Part shown: piece after piece, positions 43,281 through 54,780 of the stretch
Position numbering within the stretch: position 1 is the first letter of the stretch
Layout: each line of letters starts with the position of its first letter
Assembly (NCBI GenBank): GCA_004352715.1
Contig: SCFE01000024.1
Location: 1,025,706 to 1,089,705, forward strand
Direction of reading: 5' to 3'
DNA: 64,000 nucleotides
DNA from: Hofstenia miamia
Taxonomy: Eukaryota; Xenacoelomorpha; Acoela
Position numbers and translations under genes: made by a program
Notes under the pieces: model-generated
The model's database searches: none
What the model was told of the DNA's origin: nothing
What the model saw: the letters and a program-made list of their open reading frames with translations, nothing else

Positions 43281-43446
43281 CAATGGCGTACGCATTTAGG
43301 TGACATGGTGGAATGTTCTCCGTCCGATTTTGAAATTTGATGTTGACCGATTAAATCAAAAAATTTTGGTAAAGAAATTGAAAAAATTAAAATCTAAGGC
43401 CATGCTTAAGATGTCCCTCCGTCAGAAAATTCTGGAGACGCTCCTG
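43281..43446 (-). mobile_element. Small hAT-like element, family A, internally short copy
   Basis: The left end CAATGGCGTACGCATTTAGG is followed by GACATGGTGGAATGTTC. The right end, inverted, is CAGGAGCGTCTCCAGAATTT followed by TCTGACGGAGG. Flanks CATCTCGC and CATCTCAT agree at 6 of 8 bases, a likely decayed 8-bp target duplication. Orientation is opposite to 44490-44726. Confidence 0.75.
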
Positions 43447-44489
43447 CATCTCATCGCCATCATTTAATTTTTTACCTTGTTATTCCTTTGCTTGTTTTAT
43501 TGAAATGTTATTTTTAAGAATTGAACAAATTGAAAATATGAACTCTGAGTACACTAGCAAAATATAATGAGGAAATTACATGTAATTGTTGTGCTAACTA
43601 TATTATATTCTAAAAATTTGAAGGCTAGAAACATATTTTTGCGATGTTTGCGAAATATATATCTTTTTTTGACCATATCTATTTCAAGGTGGATAAAAAT
43701 GGGCAAGAATCGATCCGTTTACATTTTTCAATTGTCGAGCTTACAATCTAATTCATAAAAATTTAATATTTTTAGTGAGGGGTATGTATTCATTCATTTA
43801 TCAACATTCAAACATTATATTACAGTTTGAATCAATGGAACAGATATTTTCAAGTCTGTGGTGTACACTTCCGCCCCAGATTTGTTTTATTACATGAAGC
43901 CCAGTTACCTAATTAGTTGCTAAAATGTACACTGTACATTGGTGGCTATGATGGTGCAATCAGTGAACAAAGTAAACTTGGAATGGCTACTTAAAAACAA
44001 AGGATTGAATGTGGAGTGTATATTGCGGCATTGCTTTTACAAAAGATATCGCTCCAGGTAGGAGGAGGAGGAGATACCATCCATTTTGCGATGATATGAT
44101 TTATATCACAGATGCATGAGATTTTTCTTTAAACAAATAATTTTCCTGTGGTTGCTTATTTCGGCTCTACAGCTGCTTCGTGTTTATGACGTTTTGAAGC
44201 CAGATAATAATGAATAATTTAAGATTTATAGGTGCTGATTCTTCATAAAATCCATGGGTGCATATTAAATGTATTGATTTATTATTAATTCGAAGTGTCC
44301 TTTTCACAGAAATGAAAGGATAACCGACTCTGTTTTCCATTATTCATTTAATAACATCTTCCCTATTAAGAAGACGTACCTCCTTGATTTATATGTATAA
44401 GAATTTGAAGGTGCCGTGTTGCCTCAATACAAATGCGAGAATTAGAATTCCATTACCAGTTTAAATGTATTTCAGCAACCATTGCCAGA

Positions 44490-44726
44490 CAGAGACGTAC
44501 CCAGATTTTCTGACGGGGGGGACATCATTGTTATTCCCTAATGCGGGGCAAAGCCCCGCAAAAATGTTTGAAAATATTGAGAAAATAGACCCTAAAAATG
44601 CATTCCATGATCCTAGATTTTAAATTTTTCAATTTTTTACGAAAAATTTTTTGATTTATCCAGTCAAAATTAAATTTAGAAACCTGACGGGGGGACATTC
44701 CACCATGCCCCCTGGGTACGCCACTG
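44490..44726 (+). mobile_element. Small hAT-like element, family A, intact copy with 8-bp target duplication
   Basis: Terminal inverted repeats CAGAGACGTACCCAG and CAGTGGCGTACCCAG enclose 237 bp with no gene. The flanks are TTGCCAGA on both sides (44482-44489 and 44727-44734), a perfect 8-bp duplication. This copy defines the family seen also at 27541, 36209 and 43281. Confidence 0.9.
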
Positions 44727-44734
44727 TTGCCAGA

Positions 44735-46700
44735 AATTGACAAATCGTTTTTAGAGCAAAGTGGCTGTAAATATAAGCATGAATTATTTAACCTTGATAG
44801 GAATTTCAAATTTTTTTATGATTTGAAAAAAATTTTAAACGCTTATTATAATTCGCCAACTAAATAAGATATCCAAAATTTGAAAGCACCACATGAAGAG
44901 GAGTGTCTCTTCTTTCACTATCCTTTCCTAAATCGCCACCGGTCGCGCCCCATTGAGATGTTGCCTTAGTTGTTTTTGTGGTTTATTTACAAAAAAACAG
45001 TTAATGTTAGTTGGTATTCCCATGGGACTTCGACCTCCTGATCACCTGAACATTAGGAATGAAGTAAATTTAAAACTTTTAAAAAAGTATAAATTTTCAA
45101 TGAAAAATCATTAATGTTTTCAAGTACTTCAGTCACAAGAATGCCCTTTTGTACATATTTCCAACATTGTGTTCGAGCATGCTCACCAATAGGATTTCTA
45201 AAATTCATAATAGGCTTGGAGAAATTGCTTGAAAATGCAGAAAGCAGTTCGTTCTTTTTATAGGTTTAAATACTTTTACTTTTTTTCTCAAGAGTTGTAT
45301 TAAGATCTCGTTCGCGATTTAAATTTCAGTGAATGTCAACATAGTTTATGTCTCTTTTGAAATAAGAATCAATATTAAATATTGCATTAGTAACCTTGCC
45401 CAAATTCTCTTTAACAATAATAGATCAAAGCTGAGCACAGTATAATCATAAGTCAAATGACGCTAAAATTAATTTTTGATCATTAAAATACTTTGAAAAA
45501 ACTATTTTCTCACCGCCAATAGTTGTGGAACATCATATTTAAAATATTTTTGGCTATGTGCGTTGCAGCAAATCGTATTAGGTTTTAAGGTTATGTAAAA
45601 TAAAATTATATCACCATTGTTATCTTGACACAAATCGTAATATTTTATCCGTATTATCTTTATTGATTAAAAGCATAAAACAAGAAATTTCACGAATCAT
45701 TATAGCGTATAATCTGAATTATATACTTACTATTATATATAATTTGAATCCAATATATTTTATACCCCCATTGCAATAATTATATGAATGAAGATGGTTG
45801 CTTTTATTCTTCTGACAAAAACATTTGCATACTTTAAAGTTGGAAAATAAGTATTACAAATATCTTATAAGAAAATTAATGTTTGAAAAGAATGCAATTT
45901 TAAGGTTTTGATGGTTATGCATTTCTTTATTCTCTTCCAAAGACTTAATTTTCAAGTGTCCCTGTGATTTATGTTAAAATCTGCTTGCAATTCAATCAAG
46001 TGTTTGCCTTCACGTCATAAATCATGTCGTTAAATAAGCATTTCGACTTAATGGCATCTCTTAATGAATTGACGTAATTTTTTCATCATAGTGTCTTCAA
46101 TTTCAGTTGACTTATACTGCATTGGTTTTTATCTTAATAGTCTTGTGCTTTAGAATTGGGGTTTTTTTGTTTAGTGTGTGGAATGGAAATATTGTATTAG
46201 CGTAAATATTAATTTATTAAAACGTGACAGTGTGTAAATATTACAGTTTATTCTGTTACACAAGCTGTTTACAAGCATCATTGCATTTGGAAGTAAGAGG
46301 CCTGTGCATATTCGAATGTGTCTCTCATCGAGGTTTTTAAGAAAATGTTGATTGTAGTCAACCGTACTCCTCATCATCAGACATATTTTCGGTGGCGAGT
46401 GTTTATTTTTTAATAAACATTTCATTTATTAAAAGCAACAAAGAAGAGTTTGCAGAATAATGAAACATTATCCGCTTCTACACATTGCACCACACCCGTT
46501 GTCAATAAATTTGAAGCTAGACCTAAACGATATAATGCTTATCAGAGATGTGCACGAACCGAGCCGGCCTAACCAGTGTTGAGGAAATTAATAATCGAAT
46601 AAAGCTAATAAAGTATTAATTTTTTTGATTTGTTATCTTTTCCGTTGTGATAAAAAGCGGAATTAGCTAAAAATCAACAGAAAATTAATATCTTGAAAGT
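44735..46700. other. No gene recognised
   Basis: AT-rich sequence. A short minus-strand ORF at 46171-46425 has no family motif or splice support and was not called. Confidence 0.4.
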
Positions 46701-46730
46701 GGAGCATCAATGCATTTCACGGGGAGAAAG

Positions 46731-46989
46731 CGAGCCAAAGATGGACTTGAAATAATGTTTGACGTGCCGGATCTCCAAAAATTTGACCCTTGCCAATCAC
46801 TGATAACGATTATTTGTATTTCAAAAATTTTCATTTTATATTATATCAGNNNNNNNNNNNNNNNNNNNNGCGAGCCAAAGATGGACTTGAAATAATGTTT
46901 GACGTGCCGGATCTCCAAAAATTCGACCCTTGCCAATCACTGATAACGATTATTTGTATTTCAAAAATTTTCATTTTATATTATATCAG
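46731..46989. repeat. 120-bp direct duplication across a 20-N gap
   Basis: 46731-46849 (GCGAGCCAAAGATGGACTTG... to ...TATATCAG) recurs at 46870-46989 with one substitution (TTTGACC versus TTCGACC), separated by the N run at 46850-46869. The near-identity and the position at a gap suggest an unmerged overlap rather than a true tandem repeat. Confidence 0.85.
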
Positions 46990-49027
46990 CAATATCGCAA
47001 AAAAATTTTACAGGTATCAAAATGCTAGAGGTTTTATTATCTAGTCTAAGATACTTCTGGTGAAGCTAATCACAGCCACATCGGTAGAATTTCTTAAAAG
47101 CGGTTGAGTTACTCACAGAATTTGATGCTGGGCTTTTCAAGCATGAATGAGTGTAGACATTTTGGCGCTTCTGTATCATTAGAATCTATGTATATTGTGC
47201 AATAATGACAACGTGTACTATTTTCCTAGTTTTCGAAATGGTAAGTGGGAAAGGAATATTAACTCGCGTTGCTTCCCACTCTTCCACGCAGCATATTAAC
47301 TGTTAAAAAGATTTCTTTTCGCTACTAGTGTTTTATTAGTTCCCTTTTCTCCACTTCTCACACTCGCGCTTGCCATAATGTAAATAACTGTTCCCTCCAA
47401 AATCTAATTATTTCACTCATTCTTCTAGAACTCTAATTCAATAAAATACACCATAACAATATCAATAACTCTTTTTCCAATTTTCTCATGGCTGCTTCCA
47501 TTTTGCCTTCGTTGCCATGCCTAGGATAGGATGCGATGCGATTTAAGCAATTACGCTTATGGCATGAAGTGCCCGATTACACAGCAAAGGAAAATGAAAT
47601 ACTAAGTCTGCTAGTTAAAATACTTACTTTGAAGCTTAAAAAATATCATAGTAAGGAAAGTAGCGATGAGGTTCTGTAGAGGTAAACCTTGTTAAAATTT
47701 GTAATTGTTTTTAAGGGCGAAATGTAGAAAATTTTTTTTGACTTTCTTTTATTTTTAGATTCAACGTATAAAATTTTTTCAACTATAATGAAATATAAAT
47801 ATACCATTTTCTTGCCTCAAATATAGATTTTGACCATAATACTGCTTGATTTAATAATTTTTTTCTAAAACTGACTGTCAATGATTAACATTGCGAATGC
47901 GTCAGGCTACGGATGCGAGATTATTTCTATTCTACAGCAAATTAGTACTTAAAGCGTAGATTATAGACTCATTTCGATTCTTAAAGTTAATGATTTTTAG
48001 TGAGTTTAACTATTGAATTTTTAACACATTTATTTTAGTAGTCGAAAGTTTCATTGGAATTTCTAGATTTAAAAAAATTATTTTCCATTGATGTAAAATT
48101 AACCACCTCTGCACAAATTGTCGAAGAAATATTGTGTGAAAATATCATATTTACATGTTAATAGGTTAAAAATCGTAGATTTGTGTTGGAAACATTTGTG
48201 AATCATCTTTTCTAACTTTTGAGACTATTTTTGAACATCTTATCAGAACTATAAATACTGTGATTATCGGAAACAGACCATCGAAGTCATATTGTCTGTA
48301 CACGTTGATTAAATATCGAATTAAAAAAACCTTTTCATATGATGTAATCAATTTTCCAAACAAAAACTAAGCTGCAAGTGTAAACTGTTAGAAATTACAG
48401 GTGACTTGTAGGCAACAACTTGCAGAACAGGTGAGCTTCTCTAGTCAATGACGTTGACGCCGAGTGTGTAAATTATGATGAGTATAAAACTAATAATTAA
48501 ATGTTATATAATATATTATTGTTTGTGCTCGTTTGGAAGAAATCTTATCTTGCAGTATAAACAACTGTTATCAGTTTCGCAACAATACGATTTCGCTGCC
48601 ACTTTAATATGTCATTTTCTCTATTTTCATAAGAGTATGCATTTAATTCAATACACATAAAATTGCACATTAGTACGATTTATTTTAACTTTGTTATTTT
48701 TTCTCTGCAGCTCCTAGTTCTTGTAAATGTAAACCTTTTTTAGAATACTTTCTGGAAGAATTTTAAACTTTTTCCCGATTTTAATTGATGTCATCATTTC
48801 TAGGAAATTATTTTTCCCTTCATATCGTCAGTTTCATGCGGAAACACGCTAAGCAACTTGATTAGGTTTGGTCTATGTCTATATAAGAGGTGTGCAACAT
48901 TATTTGTAGAGGGCTACCAAAAGGCGACCTATATTATAGATCGCCTTGGGGCTACCTAAAAATTTCGAGTACATGGAGGGACAGATTGTCAACAATTTTG
49001 ATGCTCATACTCACAATAAACATACAG
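46990..49027. other. No gene recognised
   Basis: AT-rich sequence; short ORFs only, none with recognisable motifs. Confidence 0.4.
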
Positions 49028-49029
49028 TA

Positions 49030-50577
49030 CTGGAAAAAAGAATTCGGCCACCCATGAGTTGTCATAATATTTCTAGGAAATGGACGCCAAGAATGCCATA
49101 GGTATTTTTAAATTAGATTTGATGTTGCAGAAAGGAATTCATCAATGTTGAGACATAATTATCACTGTTTACTTTAAATCTCAAGGAGAAATGCTACAAT
49201 GCTTGTAGTTAGCTAGTCTTTTCTTGGAAAAATTTNTATTTTTAAATTAGATTTGATGTTGCAGAAAGGAATTCATCAATGTTGAGACATAGTTATCACT
49301 GTTTACTTTAAATCTCAAGAAGAAATGCTACAAAGCTTGTAGTTAGCTAATGTTTTCTTGGAAACATGTATTCGGCCACTTCAGACCAAATCAGAGAATC
49401 TGTAAAAAATTTCATTGGTTGAGCTTTTTTCAGTCTATTTATATTGAAAATTTCTAATAACAGTCTTACTTTGCCATATATGATTCCTGGTCACGTACCT
49501 CTTGCCATCTCTCTAAACATCTGGAAGGGATGAGTCAACGTAATATAGCCCGACTTGTAGAGCGACCTCGAAGTACTGTCGGGGATACCATCAGGCTTTT
49601 CACTTCTGAAAACATCATTACTCCCAGGCCAAAGTCTGGAAGACCCAAGAAGACCTCCAAAACCTCCCAATCAGCTCTTGTGTGCCTTTCAAAGCGAAAT
49701 CCCAGGAAGACTTCTATGGAATTTCGCAAGTAATGGGCGGCTGGTCACTTTTTGACATCAAGAAATGTGCGAAACATCCTGAATAAGTACTAAATTGCGA
49801 TTTTGTGGCACCCAGAAAGCCAATCTTAACCTAAAAGCAGAGATTACGCTGAGTGAAGTGGGCCAATTTAATGAGAGACAATTCATCTGAACATTGGTCT
49901 AATGTTATATTTTCAGATGAGTCAAGATTTGAGCTATACTCATCGAAAAGAATGTTGATAAAAAGACCAACTGAGCAGAAGTTCAGATTCTTGCCTCAAC
50001 TTACTCGGGGACCATGAATTAGGGTGGGAAGTCTGTAATGGTATGGGGAAATGTGGCTTTCGCAAGATTGTTGTTCACATCACTGGTACTCCTCTAAGCT
50101 GTTAATATGCTCGGATTCTAGAAAAGGAATTCTTGCCACTCCTTACAAGCGGTCAATATATATGCAGGATGGTGCTCCATGTCATACCTCAAAATAAATG
50201 ACAAATTTCCTCCACGATAATGGGGTTGCTATCCTTGCTGACTGGCCTGGTCAATCTCCAGACCTTAACATTATCGAATATATGTGGAAAGAGGTCAAAT
50301 ATCGAATTGGACAACATACTCTTCACACTAAAGACGAGCTGAGGAACGCAATAATGAAAAAATTTCATGAAATTACCAACAGCTTTATTGAAGGACTTTT
50401 TTCTACAATCCCTGATCGCCTTGAAGCAGTTATTCGTTCAAAAACAAAATATTAAAAGAAACAATTTTGTTGCTACGTGCTTGTATTGCATCAATTATTA
50501 ATTTAGGTATCTTATTTTAAATTTCCTTTTTTCGGATTTGCTCATTTGTTAAATTTTTTTCAGATGGCCGAATACAG
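49030..50577 (+). mobile_element. Tc1/mariner element with broken transposase
   Basis: Ends CTGGAAAAAAGAATTCGGCC and, inverted, CTGTATTCGGCCATCTG are each flanked by TA, the expected target duplication. The transposase runs MSQRNIARLVERPRSTVGDT with the GRPKKTSKTSQ hook (49530-49733), then stops, then the second domain VIFSDESRFELYSSKRM, GGKSVMVWGN, MQDGAPCHTS and WPGQSPDLNIIE (50198-50455 is open). The catalytic D, D and E are all present across frames. In-frame stops and shifts make it non-functional, and the N-terminal segment before MSQRN is altered. A second internal TTCGGCCAC near 49372 suggests IR/DR-type ends. Confidence 0.9.
49103..49370. repeat. 133-bp direct duplication around a single N inside the Tc1 element
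   Basis: 49103-49235 and 49237-49369 are nearly identical (TATTTTTAAATTAGATTTGA... to ...TTTTCTTGGAAA), with one N at 49236 between them. This probably reflects an assembly join. Confidence 0.85.
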
Positions 50578-50972
50578 TACAAGTTTTCTAATTTTGATTA
50601 AAAATTAATAGCTAATTGTTATTCTACATATTTTATGGCATTAGACATACAGATTTTCCTTTCTCAATCAAAGTAACTCTTAGTTATAATTTTAGGCACA
50701 CTCTAACCTAAATTTTAAAGACTGTTGAATTGAGTCTAATCGAGTTCGAAATCAATAAATTATCTTTGAACTATAATATACTCCAATTTCTACAAATTAT
50801 TTTAAGGTCTTGAAAGGATTAATAATGTCATGTCGAACTGGCTGAAATTCAACCTGTTTTTGTAAGACACACCATAATATTTAACAAATATTGGCCCCGA
50901 TGTTAGTCCCTGGATTTTCTATTTCAAATTGACTTGTATGTCATGGCATCTAAATCACTTGCGGCCAATTAT

Positions 50973-51160
50973 ATATATATATATANNNNNNNNNNNNNNN
51001 NNNNNNNNNNNNNNNNNNNNNNNNNNNNNNNNNNNNNNNNNNNNNNNNNNNNNNNNNNNNNNNNNNNNNNNNNNNNNNNNNNNNNNNNNNNNNNNNNNNN
51101 NNNNNNNNNNNNNNNNNNNNNNNNNNNNNNNNNNNNNNNNNNNNNNNNNNNNNNNNNNNN

Positions 51161-51190
<30 letters not shown>
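50973..51190. repeat. (TA)n tract with a 175-N gap
   Basis: TA units flank the N run at 50986-51160. Confidence 0.9.
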
Positions 51191-51194
<4 letters not shown>

Positions 51195-51508
51195 GCATGA
51201 ATTTGAAACTTAGACATTATAGATTTGACTCTTATTCTTATCGCTAATTACGCAAAAGCTTAAATTTTGTATCTAAACAAATGTGTGATTTTAGTTTTAC
51301 TCTTTCTTGTTAACTAGGGTTTTACACACTGCATAATTTCTAACATTTGCAAATCAAATGTCATGATTGTAAACATAGGTGCTGCCATGCACTGGCACAG
51401 GTGCTCTCCTCTGGAATTTAATTTAATTTAATGTACAAAAAATTCTGCTAGTTTTTCCTTACATATATTAATTTTCGGAAATAAATGCAAGCGCATTTAC
51501 GGTTAATA

Positions 51509-51902
51509 GGGCAGTTTACACGAGGCGGATGATCCGGTAAAAAGCGAATGATACGGCTGCCGCATTAAGGGCGTCTACACGTGCTCATCTTTAGTAGCCT
51601 CATTATCTCGATTTAATTGCTCCTCCGGATCAGAATTCACTCCTCCGCATCAAGCCGTATTAGTGATGGATAGTGATGGATAGACAACTTGTCAATCATT
51701 TTGTTTACCTTTTTCAATTGTGATTGGCTTTCTACCTTGTATGTAACCAATTAGAATTAAACAAAATAAATATATTTTACTAAAACGGAGCACGTGTAAT
51801 CCCGGGTTAATAAAATCTATAAAAACCATTTTGATCAACAAATGGTGCCTTGTTTGCTACTACGCCGAATTTAGCTGCTCCGCATCTCGTTTAAACGGGG
51901 GC
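51509..51902. mobile_element. MITE with Harbinger-like termini
   Basis: The left end GGGCAGTTTACACGAGGCGG and the inverted right end GCCCCCGTTTAAACGAGATG pair with a few mismatches. GGG(C/G)-x-GTTTA(C/A)ACGAG is reminiscent of PIF/Harbinger-ISL2EU ends. AATA occurs at both flanks. The 394-bp interior has no transposase and includes a doubled TAGTGATGGA unit at 51660. G+C is higher than its surroundings. Confidence 0.6.
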
Positions 51903-54184
51903 AATATCATGAAATAATTTATTAACAAATTTAGTTAAAATCTTCTTATTGACCCACCTTGGAATGTGTTGTGTCCTAAGCAACTAAAGTGGACTTTTCC
52001 TGAAAAAGTAGTTCCGAGCATGTAATCTCTTTCCTTTCTTCTATTTTCCACGCTTTTTTCAATTTCAGCCGGAAACCACACAACAATAATGGAGTGTAAT
52101 TTGCAAGTTTGCATTCTATTAATCTCTATAGTGAATTTTAACTAATAATATGTTATTGGCAAGGTAGTGTTTATTGGAGATCATCTTAACACTTTTCATT
52201 TCAAGGCCCTCAAATGGGAACCCTACAAAATATCATAAGATAACATTTGAATAGAATAATTGCGCATGAAATTCTCTAAATATTTTTTCTAAAAGTACTA
52301 TATTTGAAAAATCGCCAATTCCAAAGGATTTAAGTAGATCTAGTATGAAATGGGTTAAGCGTTGCAAAAAACGTTGATCATATAATTTGCATATTAGCCT
52401 TTATTATTCTAGACCACATAATGGAATAACAGAGGCTTTTGATCTGATTATAGGGGCGCTGGTAAATCTTTATGCAAATATTAAAAGTTGTCGATAAACT
52501 TTGAATATATTAAATATAAAGCTTAACAGTTAGCATTTCTCCATTTGTCCTGATTACATCCAGAAGCTAATGGACCGATGCTTCATAAATAATTACACGT
52601 CCCATGGAAAATTCAATTATGATATCTTCATTGGTTTTATAAAGAAGTATCAAACACAGTAGGAAGGAAGCAATTGCGCTTATTACAGTATGCCCCACAA
52701 GCCAATAAATTTCACTTGTCTTACGGAATTATTTCTAGATGGCTAACTCTACCATTAATCATTTTGCAAGAAATATAAGTGCAAGGTCTATCAAAAAAAA
52801 CAAGCTGTTATGATGACAATTTAGCAGACAATTTGTATCTCAATTGCTTAATGCACCAAAATATGGTATTGTTTTAATTAAAATAGTGTAATACTGAATT
52901 ACTACTGGCAGAAAATGTTCAATACAATAGCCAATATAAAAACTGGATTTTATGAGTTATCAATCATGTTTATTATTATGTTATGAATAGTCACATTGCG
53001 GATAAAACGCATAAATTCCTATTGAAGTGAAACTAGTGCTAAATTCATTTCAGGGGTTATCAGAAACTAATTTTTCCCATTTTTGCATCGCTCAATTATT
53101 CGCATTTTACAACATTCATCGATCTTCATAGATAATTTCAACTCAAAATTATCTATAAAAAGAGGAACCAACCAGTTAAGAATTTCCCATTGAAGTAAAG
53201 AGAGCTATTGAACAATTTACATCAGCCTATATTGAGAATTATGCGTAATTGTATTGAGGAATCTATATTAATTTTGTACTTTACTAATGACATTTCCCAT
53301 CAAATAGTTCACGTAGTGGAAGCATCTACAATAAAAGTTCAATACAAAAAGTAACTTCATTAGGGCCAAATATAGGCGTTTGATTGTGTTCCAGGTAAAT
53401 TAAGAGCTCTTTAGAAATATGTCGTATGAATCTTTGATCATTCTTGATCCATTGAATATCCACCATTAATTTCATAATTTGAATACGATTTACACAAGCG
53501 TAATTTAATGTGAAAACTATGACGGCGGAGCGAATTTGGGTTAGGAGATGGATACATTTATTACCCAATATGTTAACTAACCAAGAGGATTTTTACTGTT
53601 TAAATTTTAAAATTTAGGGAGGTTTTTTGAAAAGTTTTAGGGCGGGACTAACCCCACCATCTTCCGCCGCCACTACGTGAAAACATATTTGTGCAAGTCC
53701 AATGTAAAATGTGTTCAATTTTATTTTAAGGATTTCATATGAGTAATACCAAAGAATTATTTGTTCTTTAAAGATCGCGTTATTTCTGCATTTATTGTTT
53801 TGTTTATTTACAAATGCATAGTTGCTATTTCCATAGACATTGGAATAAACTTCCAAATTTTTAACATCCACTTGTCATTATTTTGTGTAACAGCAAATGA
53901 TATTAAATTCATGTATTTTCTAAAACGATTCGATTACGATGCAATTCCCATTTTAGCGATTGCAATTTCGATTTTAAAAGCTGCTAAAGTTCAAGTGAAT
54001 TACAAAAATATATGTTCTATTACAGCGAACTAATCATTAAAATGATTATCTAGCAGAATTCGCTATGTTCCTTCCCCCATGCTAAACTTTCTCACTCTGG
54101 TTTGCAACAGACATGCATGTGATTGTTTTGGCTGTGAAGTTACGCAGTGAAAACTGCACCAGTCTAAATCAGGGGTCATAAAAA

Positions 54185-54780
54185 ATTTATTGGTGTCCAA
54201 TTAATTGCAATTAATTGGCATCAATTATTGATTGATCTTATTTTCTACTTACAATTAATTTATTGAACATCTCCCAGTCAATATCTATACACATCCACTT
54301 CACCAACTTATCCCACACTGCTCAAGCATAAATCCTAAACGTTTGAGTCAGACTGAACATGTTAAAAGCTCCCGTAGATTGAATCAATTCGTGCCCTGTC
54401 TCATTCGACATCATAATGAAGGAAAGGATTGAATTTAGCTTAACTGTGTAAATTTTATCTTATATTTTACAATATTTTTATGATAGTAATAAACGTTTCT
54501 CTCTCTCTCCAATTAATTGCAATTCATTGGTGTAGTTTAAGATCTTGAATTAGATTCAAGCATCTACTAAAAAAGCTACCATTCATCTCTAGTGTTGAAC
54601 CGACGCATAGATTGACTCCTCTTTTGATCTTTCTCACTTCACTCGTATTGTTGTAATTTTGTTTTTTAGTTTTATCTGGAACTAATTGGCAGACACGCAT
54701 GATTATTGGTTTTCCAATTAATCACAATTAATTGAATAATTGATTAAAAAACTTTTTCAGCTGCAATTAATTGCTTGTTT
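54185..54780. repeat. Clustered AATTAATTGCAATT motifs
   Basis: At least four copies of AATTAATTG/CAATTAATT-type words flank the LINE-like insert, in both orientations. They look like subterminal repeats of an older DNA element; a CAGGGGTC block at 54171 could be its left end. Confidence 0.35.
54270..54512 (+). mobile_element. Probable 5'-truncated LINE tail
   Basis: A frame at about 54295-54425 (SSRRLNQFVPCLIRHHNE) resembles the basic C-terminal end of jockey/CR1-type polymerases. It is followed by a short 3' region, AATAAA-like sequence and a terminal (TC)n run. It sits between two copies of AATTAATTGCAATT(A/C)ATTGG, which may be part of an older host repeat. Confidence 0.4.

Noticed and set aside
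46171-46425. Minus-strand ORF with HIRICTGLLLPNAMM
   Set aside because: No family match, no acceptor or donor in phase, and flanked by stops; likely chance.
53326-53568. Minus-strand ORF of 80 codons
   Set aside because: Looks protein-like but has no recognisable motif or phase-compatible splice sites for the prominin gene.
53625-53685. GC-rich GGCGGGAC...CCGCCGCCACTAC block resembling a hAT end
   Set aside because: Only one end is present and no target duplication; too little to call an element.
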